DNA of 64,000 nucleotides. Origin: Lytechinus variegatus (lineage: Eukaryota; Echinodermata; Echinoidea; Temnopleuroida; Toxopneustidae). The DNA is taken from contig NC_054757.1 in NCBI RefSeq assembly GCF_018143015.1, forward strand, positions 4,388,001 to 4,452,000. Direction: 5' to 3'. The notes below the pieces were generated by a model, which ran no database searches, was not told the origin of the DNA, and was given only the letters and a program-made list of their open reading frames with translations. This document shows, in pieces, positions 58,801-64,000 of the stretch; position 1 is the first letter of the stretch; each line of letters begins with the position of its first letter. The translations under genes and the position numbers were made by a program.

Positions 58801-61777
58801 GCGAAGAAGAATCAACAAGTGCTTTGCGGAAGAAAGTGCCGACAGTGACTCCTGCCAAAAAACAAAAGGAGGAAAGTTCGAGCAGTGAGGAGGAATCTAG
58901 CGACGATGACGACGCAAAGCCTGCAATCCCTTCAAAAACGGTTGCAAAGAAAAAACAGGAATCAAGCAGTGAGGAAAGCTCAAGTGATGAGGAAGAAGCG
59001 TCTGCTCGTAATAATGTCCCAGTAAATAAAACAACAAAGCAACAAAAAGCGGTTTCTAGTTCTGACTCGGACTCTTCCTCTACCGACGAAGAAGTGGTGA
59101 AACAGAATGCAGCAAAGTCAAAAGCTAGAAAGGCTGTGAAAGTAGCAGCAAAGTCCAAACCAGCTGAGTCTAGTAGCTCAGACAGCGATTCGGACGAAGA
59201 TGAAAAGCAACCACAAAAGCCAAAACAGACACAGAAAAAGGCAATTAAAGCAAAAACAGTCAAAAAAACAGAATCCAGCAGTTCAGATAGTGATGATGAA
59301 AGTGATGATGATGTTGCCCCAAAACCCCAAAAGGTTGCCACACCCACTTCAAAGACATCTGTTGGTGCTTCAAAGGAATCAGGAACGTCGGATAGTGATA
59401 GTGACTCAGAGGAAGAAGCTCCTAAGAAAGTGAAACCAACTGCAAAGGTCACTCCGAAGGCCACTGCCAAAAAGACTGAGTCATCTGAATCCTCTGAAAG
59501 TGACTCTTCAGATGATGAAGGTGATGCCAAATCAAAAACTACAACAAAAAGTGCAGGTGTAACTACAAGTAGAGCCAAAGCACCTCGTGCAAGTAGTTCT
59601 GATAGTGACTCATCGTCCGATGAAGAATTCACCAAAGTGAAACCATCTCCAAAGGTAACTAAAGTCACCCCTAAAACGAATTCTGCGACCAAGAAGGCTG
59701 CCTCAAGCAGTTCTGAAAGTGATTCTTCGTCAGATGATGGAGAAGAGAGTAAAAAGCAGACAAATGCTGCAAAGACTCTTAAGAAACAAACTAAATCTCC
59801 TGCAGTAAAGAAGCCAGCAAAGGAAAGTAGTTCTGAATCAGAAAGTGATTCGGATGATAATGCAGCACCTAGCAAACCTACTAAATCTCTTGCGGTTAAA
59901 AAGCCAGCAAAGGAAAGCAGTAGTTCTGAGTCAGAAAGCGATTCGGATGATAATGCAGCACCTAGCAAACCAACTAAATCTGCGGTTAAAAAGCCAGCAA
60001 AGGAAAGCAGTAGTTCTGAGTCAGAAAGCGATTCGGATGACGAAGCTGCGCCTAGCAAACCTACTAAATCACCTGCAGCAAAGAAGCCAGCCAAGGAAAG
60101 CAGTAGTTCCGAATCTGAAAGTGATTCAGACGACGAAGCAGCACCCAGCAAACCAACTAAATCTCCTGCAGTTAAGAAGCCAGCGAAGCAAAGCAGTAGT
60201 TCCGAGTCAGAAAGCGATTCAGACGACGAAGCAGCACCTAGCAAACCAACTAAATCTCCTGCAGTAAAGAAGCCAGCCAAGGAAAGTAGTTCTGAATCAG
60301 AAAGCGATTCAGACGACGAAGCAGCGCCTAGCAAACCAGCTAAATCTCCTGCAGTAAAGAAGCCAGCCAAGGAAAGTAGTTCTGAATCAGAAAGCGATTC
60401 AGACGACGAAGCAGCGCCTAGCAAACCAGCTAAATCTCCTGCAGTAAAGAAGCCAGCCAAGGAAAGCAGTAGTTCTGAATCTGAAAGCGATTCATCAGAT
60501 GACGAAGCAGCACCTAGCAAGCCTAAGACCACAAAAGGAACGGTGAATGGATCTAACACCATGAGGGTTAATGGTGTAAAGCATGGTGGTGATTCCGATA
60601 GTAGCGACAGCTCCGAATCAGAAGACGAAAAGAAGCCTGTTCAGAAGAAACAAGTTTTAACGAAGCCGGTAAGAATGTTTCCTGCTTTCCAGTGTCATTG
60701 TAGTAGTAAAGGAATTCTCAGATCTAATTGCTTTTGGTTAGCCATCTTTTCCAACTGAAATTAACTACGATAGTTCAACAAAATGGTATTTAAATCTGAT
60801 CATGACAATGAACAATGGATAATATTTGTAAATACTTTAAAAATGCGAAACTCTTCAAATCATGCAGGCTTAAAGGGTTTTTTTTTTGGTATTATAGCCA
60901 GCATTTATTTAATATACAAGCTTTTACTTCCTAGTAATGTGCAGCTTCTGAAATTATTCCCTTAATTTTGAAATTTTTATATACCGTACCAAATTAATTA
61001 TTTGTCAAATTTTCACAAGTTAAATACTACACTTTTAAGCAAATATTCATATCTGAGTTGTCTACCCATTTATCTCTCTTATAAATGCATGCCAATATTA
61101 ATTCTTTGTATTTAAATGCTAAATGGGTTTTATTTTGTCGAATATTTGAAAATATACAGTATGACTACATACATAACATTCAAAACATCCCAGATATAAA
61201 ATTTTTTAATTTTTTCATTGTACACTATCCACTTATATTCATATTGTTCGTTCATCCTAATAAATATAGCATCTATTCCTCATTGCAAATTGAATAATGA
61301 TGTAAAGTGTATCAAAATTGATTGTGAAATGCTGTTTATGATGCACATAAAAAATTTTTTTTCATGAAAAGCAATAAAATCTCCAAAATGATAACAAATT
61401 GACTTAATCCTTCCAAAGGTCGAATGCACCACACAAAGATGACCTTGTATGGGACTACACCATAATTTTGGCCTTATAGTTTCAGCTGTTATTTGTTATA
61501 TTTTTAATATGAGGGCCCTGGAAGAGCAATCTTTTACAGCGTACCATTTTTTCATGATATTCTACCAAAATATGAGAAGAATTGGTATTTCCAATTTTTT
61601 ACCATAACTTTTGTTAAATTCTATAATTTACAACAGAAGAAGAGTCGTCAATCTTCAAGCAGTGAAAGTGACAGTGATGAGGAGGAGACGCAAAAGAAGA
61701 AACCTGTCACGAAAGGAACACCGGTCCAAGCCGTCAAGGCGGTACAGAAAACACCAAATACAGTCCCAAAGATGAAG
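46780..61777 (+). CDS. NOLC1: NOLC1 / Nopp140 nucleolar phosphoprotein (partial, 3 exons seen)
   Basis: NOLC1 (Nopp140) is a heavily phosphorylated nucleolar and Cajal-body chaperone of box C/D and H/ACA snoRNPs. Exons 46780-46884, 58512-60668 and 61637-61777 are all phase 0 and join to over 800 codons. Residues 1-35 form a LisH dimerisation motif (SQLFPHVLKYLIQNKLEKAA). Exon 2 begins RVPDSGQPSIMDFYKSWWK, comparable to the SLLDIYSFWLK segment of human NOLC1, then alternates Lys/Pro/Ala basic linkers with Ser/Glu/Asp clusters typical of CK2 substrates. Eight near-identical 30-32-residue modules lie at about 59781-60520. Exon 3 continues the pattern (SSSSESDSDEEE). The conserved C-terminal SRP40 domain is not in the window, so the gene runs past 64000. 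Intron 1 is 11.6 kb and full of repeats. Confidence 0.93.
46885..47229. other. NOLC1 intron 1 start
   Basis: GC-rich CpG-containing sequence to about 47000, then ordinary AT-rich intron without recognised features. Confidence 0.5.
47230..47455. repeat. Perfect or near-perfect 111-bp-arm palindrome
   Basis: The arms 47230-47340 and 47345-47455 are reverse complements around a 4-base centre (CCGC). Both strands therefore encode the same 69-codon shadow frame. A third, direct copy of most of the right arm follows at 47457-47550 with one short deletion. Confidence 0.9.
47633..49473. mobile_element. Large copy of the AATTAGGTGGTCTGTC element (1.8 kb, non-coding)
   Basis: Terminal inverted repeats AATTAGGTGGTCTGTC and GACAGACCACCTAATT are exact. 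An internal direct duplication of about 245 bases (47771-48019 and 48233-48474) carries a SINE-like insertion between copies. No transposase frame was seen. The right 250 bases match the small copy at 37733-38085. Confidence 0.75.
48155..48226 (-). mobile_element. tRNA-like sequence (SINE head) inside the large element
   Basis: The minus strand has GTGGCTCAATGGATAACGC (A box) and GAGGTTCGATTCCTGG (B box) at tRNA spacing, followed by an A/T-rich stretch. The anticodon arm does not pair well, so it is unlikely to be a functional tRNA gene. Confidence 0.5.
49641..50051. mobile_element. MITE with 17-bp perfect TIRs nested in another repeat
   Basis: CAGTAGAGGCGCTGGTC and its complement GACCAGCGCCTCTACTG bound 411 bases, with ACAAC duplicated on both sides (49636-49640 and 50052-50056). 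The inner arms share AATTGGGATCGTCCCA / TGGGACAATCCCAATT with mismatches. Confidence 0.88.
50090..51401. mobile_element. 1.3-kb inverted-repeat element (CACAACGAACAATTGT termini)
   Basis: The left and right halves are near-perfect reverse complements of about 600 bases each, as shown by almost identical shadow frames at 50392-50595 (minus) and 50881-51084 (plus). The centre (about 50695-50775) carries another copy of the terminal sequence. No transposase frame. Confidence 0.88.
51402..58082. other. NOLC1 intron 1, distal part
   Basis: No exon recognised. It contains clustered CCGACAACCGTG words (51710-51790), a perfect hairpin (53871-53918), GC-rich repeat sequence with TGCGTGCTTCGCACGCA (54310-54335), a purine/T homopolymer near 56310, and inverted AT-rich repeats at about 56960-57330. 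Confidence 0.5.
53871..53918. repeat. Perfect 22-bp-arm hairpin with TTTT loop
   Basis: CATTATTTGGAAGCCTCGGA AG pairs exactly with CTTCCGAGGCTTCCAAATAATG. It is too regular for chance, but short for a miRNA precursor. Confidence 0.8.
58083..58320 (-). mobile_element. tRNA-derived SINE, partial, before NOLC1 exon 2
   Basis: Body phrases TGGGTTCGATTCCAAGC, CAACCCAGTTAAGGTAAATG and GCGCTATACAAATC on the minus strand match the 8015-8305 family; the extreme 5' head is degenerate. Confidence 0.65.
58512..60668 (+). CDS. NOLC1: NOLC1 exon 2 (acidic/basic repeats)
   Basis: The acceptor is TTCACAATTACAG and the donor GTAAGA after CCG; 719 codons. Almost the whole exon is serine/acidic clusters and KKPAK-type linkers. 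A long reverse-strand open frame across it is a shadow of this composition. Confidence 0.95.
59781..60520 (+). repeat. In-gene tandem repeat in NOLC1 (8 modules)
   Basis: Eight tandem modules of about 90-96 bases encode variants of KSPAVKKPAKESSSSESESD followed by DDEAAPS. Neighbouring modules differ by only a few bases, so the array expanded recently or is homogenised. Confidence 0.9.
60669..61636. other. NOLC1 intron 2
   Basis: AT-rich, no repeat family or exon recognised. Confidence 0.6.
61637..61777 (+). CDS. NOLC1: NOLC1 exon 3
   Basis: The acceptor is TTTACAACAG and the donor GTTTGT after AAG; 47 codons, phase 0. It encodes another acidic serine cluster and a basic VTKGTPVQAVKAVQKTP linker. 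Confidence 0.88.
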
Positions 61778-62429
61778 GTTTGTGCTCCCAATTCTTAAAA
61801 TTGTTCTTCAAATAATTTCTTTTTTTTTCTGGCTTGTTGGTAACCAAGCAATTAAAGAGAAATGCCAGTAGTTGCAGTAAACACTGATTTCATGAGAAAG
61901 TCTGTAAAACCAGGCATAATTCAGTTAATTGTCAGTTTATCATCGAGGATCTAGATCTGGTACACTTACCGGTACATAAACTGAACTTTGTGAAATCTTG
62001 AAATCTACACTGAAAAATGTTCACACTGAAGATCACCAACACAGACAAGTGCACATGGGACAGTGTATTATTATTGTTTTGAATGTTGGCCCGACACTTG
62101 ACCCAAATCCTGTGCTTATTTGCTAATTTCTCAGCAATTACACAATTTCTTCCAGAGTCCTTTGGCACATATTTCTTATTTATACAAACAGACACTTTGG
62201 TGGTAATTTCTGTACGAACTCATTTTGATATCGTTACCACAACTGGCATTTACCTTTAAGGTAATTGGTCAAACACTAAAAAAAAAATATATAGGACACC
62301 CAAGTAATGATGTTTCATGACTTTACAAATATCCCAGAACGTAGAATATTTACTTATTTACATCAATAACTGGGATATACCCATTTGATTTGCTAGTTCA
62401 TTACGATGAACCTGCGTGCCGAATATAGA
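61778..62429. other. NOLC1 intron 3, start
   Basis: AT-rich sequence without a recognised exon; the next NOLC1 exon is not visible before the retroelement-like region. Confidence 0.5.
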
Positions 62430-63825
62430 GTACACAACTTTTCCTGCGCGCGCGCTGCATCTCCCTACCAACGCACTATCCCAAGATCGTCGCGCAATTT
62501 GGCGTCCATTTCCTCTTTTACTTTCGCCTGCGGTCGAGTGCAGTCGCAAGCTAAGTACACTCTCAAAATTGCATTTCTGTTTTCCGTTTGGATACTTTAT
62601 TGTGCAATTCTTCCCTTATTTCAATCTTATTTTCTCTCATCTAAGATTGTTATAGGATTATCACGTCGCGCGGAGCTTCCGTGATATTATTTTAACGTTT
62701 CTTGTCCCTCTTCGTGAGTTTGTTTTTTAAAGATACGTTTCTCACAGGCGGGTTGTCTTCACCTCTCCGCCCCATAGCTCCGCGCCTTCCTGCTCGGGCG
62801 TTGTCTTCGCTCCTTTTTAATTCTTTTAATTCTTTTTATTCACTGACTTCTTCGTTTATACGACTCGTCGTGAATTTAATTGATTTATTTCTCCACAGAT
62901 AGGTTCTGTAGGACGTTAGGAGCGTCGTATTCCAGCCTCGTTTCAAGTTCTTTGTCTCTTGTTTCGAGTTAGTTGATTGTTCTTTTGTTTCAATCAATCC
63001 CTTGTTCTTGTATTTATTAATTGAATTAATTGGTTAATTGATTAATTAATTAATTAATTGATTATTTTAATTCTTGACTTGCTCCTTTGCCTCGATTCAA
63101 GTTCTTTGTTTCTTGTTTCGAGTTAGTTGATTGTTCTTTTGTTTCAATCAATCCTTTGTTCTTGTGTTTATTAATTGATTAATTAAAAAAAAAAAAAAAA
63201 AATTATTTTCTTTCCTTCACAAGAATACTTAGAATTTTTTTTTAGGAAGCCGTCTCCTGTCAGCGTTCGTCGCCTTTGACTCGGCCTTCCTTCTCGGGAA
63301 AGCTATCTTTGTTTTTCCCCCTTCCTTTTCAAGTCAGCTACCGGTCTCTGGACTTATAAATTTTTTTTCTTAAACTTCTTGTTTATAAAAAAAAAAAAAA
63401 AAAAAAAAAAAAGGGAATCTTGCTCCCCTTTTTTCCTTAGCTGATCCTCACCTCAAGAAAAATTATTTTTTCTTTTGAACAGGTGGACACAACAAAAAAA
63501 AAAAAAAAAAACTTAGTGTTTTCTTCTTTTTAGATGCTTCCCCCCTTCTTTTCAGAATTTTGGCGGAAGCAGATTCTTGTTGTGATAATCATATAATTAA
63601 TTTTTCTAACGGACTTCAGGGACAGTGTCTCTTAATAATTCTTAATTATTACTGTTTCCTTTGTTCTGGGATTTTACCTTGTATCATCCTTGTGAGATCC
63701 GTTTTTGACTCTCAAAAGTCCGCTTTTTGAGGTCCTTGTCTTCAGGGTTGGGGTTTGTTACCCCCCCCTACCCCCTTTGCTTCTCTGTTTTTTTTATCTT
63801 ACTACTAGATCACCCTACGGCAATA
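62430..63825 (+). mobile_element. Leader of a putative retroelement at the right edge
   Basis: Composition changes abruptly near 62430 to CpG-containing, T/C-rich sequence with poly(A) runs. A direct repeat of about 88 bases (62936-63024 and 63090-63178; shared GTTTCGAGTTAGTTGATTG) sits inside it. It precedes the partial ORF at 63826. LTRs or terminal repeats cannot be confirmed because the element runs off the window. Confidence 0.35.
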
Positions 63826-64000
63826 ATGAGCCTTTCGGACTCTGTTTCTGAAGAGCCTCAGGCGACTGCTGTTTCGGGGCCCGACACCGGGGTCTTATCC
63901 CCCACCACAGGTAGTATAGATAGCGAGAACAGAGTCAGAGCCCCGTGGGCTCTCAAAGGGGTGGAACCGTGGACGCGCGTTCACGTGCCCCGCTTAATAA
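63826..64000 (+). CDS. Start of an unidentified ORF, possibly a retroelement gag (partial)
   Basis: ATG at 63826 opens a frame (MSLSDSVSEEPQATAVSGPD...) that runs to the window edge. It is GC-rich, unlike the flanking intron, and follows a long T-rich leader. I do not recognise a domain. Its position inside the NOLC1 locus and the leader-plus-ORF layout suggest a retroelement rather than a host exon. Confidence 0.35.
   Translation, partial: MSLSDSVSEEPQATAVSGPDTGVLSPTTGSIDSENRVRAPWALKGVEPWTRVHVPRLI

Noticed and set aside
58550..60562. 670-codon open frame on the minus strand opposite NOLC1 exon 2
   Set aside because: Its Ser/Leu/Glu repeats mirror the codon composition of the sense serine/acidic/lysine repeats; the sense strand has proper splice sites and family features.

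Overview
This is animal nuclear DNA: AT-rich, with intron-bearing genes that use GT..AG splice sites, and packed with short non-autonomous transposons, tRNA-derived SINEs and LINE fragments. The repeat families (for example MITEs ending in AAAGGACAAGTCCACCC or AAAGGGGAAGTTCACCCTG, and SINEs ending in AATAATAAT) and the protein divergence suggest an echinoderm, most likely a sea urchin. That assignment is an inference from pattern recognition, not from a search.

Four protein-coding genes can be built exon by exon. (1) COX18, a mitochondrial inner-membrane insertase, plus strand, four exons between 1343 and 6543. (2) A small secreted cysteine-rich protein with a TIL-like domain, plus strand, three exons between 20090 and 25561. 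Its terminal TGA is followed in the same frame by 69 coding-looking codons ending in TAG at 25771. (3) PRXL2A / selenoprotein U, minus strand, five coding segments on four exons between 37531 and 33273. An in-frame TGA sits exactly where the human protein has the first Cys of its CxxC motif, and a well-formed SECIS hairpin lies at 31568-31492 in the 3' UTR. (4) NOLC1/Nopp140, a nucleolar phosphoprotein, plus strand: LisH exon at 46780, a very large serine/acidic/lysine exon at 58512-60668, a further exon at 61637-61777, and a C-terminus beyond the window.

Layout: 1-1340 MITE and unassigned sequence; 1343-6543 COX18; 6544-20000 SINEs, MITEs, a five-copy tandem array of about 0.4 kb and a hAT-like element; 20000-26806 the secreted-protein gene; 26900-31300 a mariner-like inverted-repeat element and others; 31343-37600 PRXL2A/SelU with TE-filled introns and 3' UTR; 37700-46680 repeats, a 7SL-like SINE and a LINE reverse-transcriptase tail; 46700-64000 NOLC1, whose 11.6-kb first intron holds a 222-bp-arm palindrome region, nested inverted-repeat elements and other repeats. 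The right edge looks like the leader and start of an ORF of a retroelement.

The genes are functionally unrelated to each other and are not an operon. The most notable biology is UGA use: one convincing selenocysteine codon with its SECIS, and one unexplained in-frame UGA in the secreted-protein gene for which I could not find a SECIS by eye.
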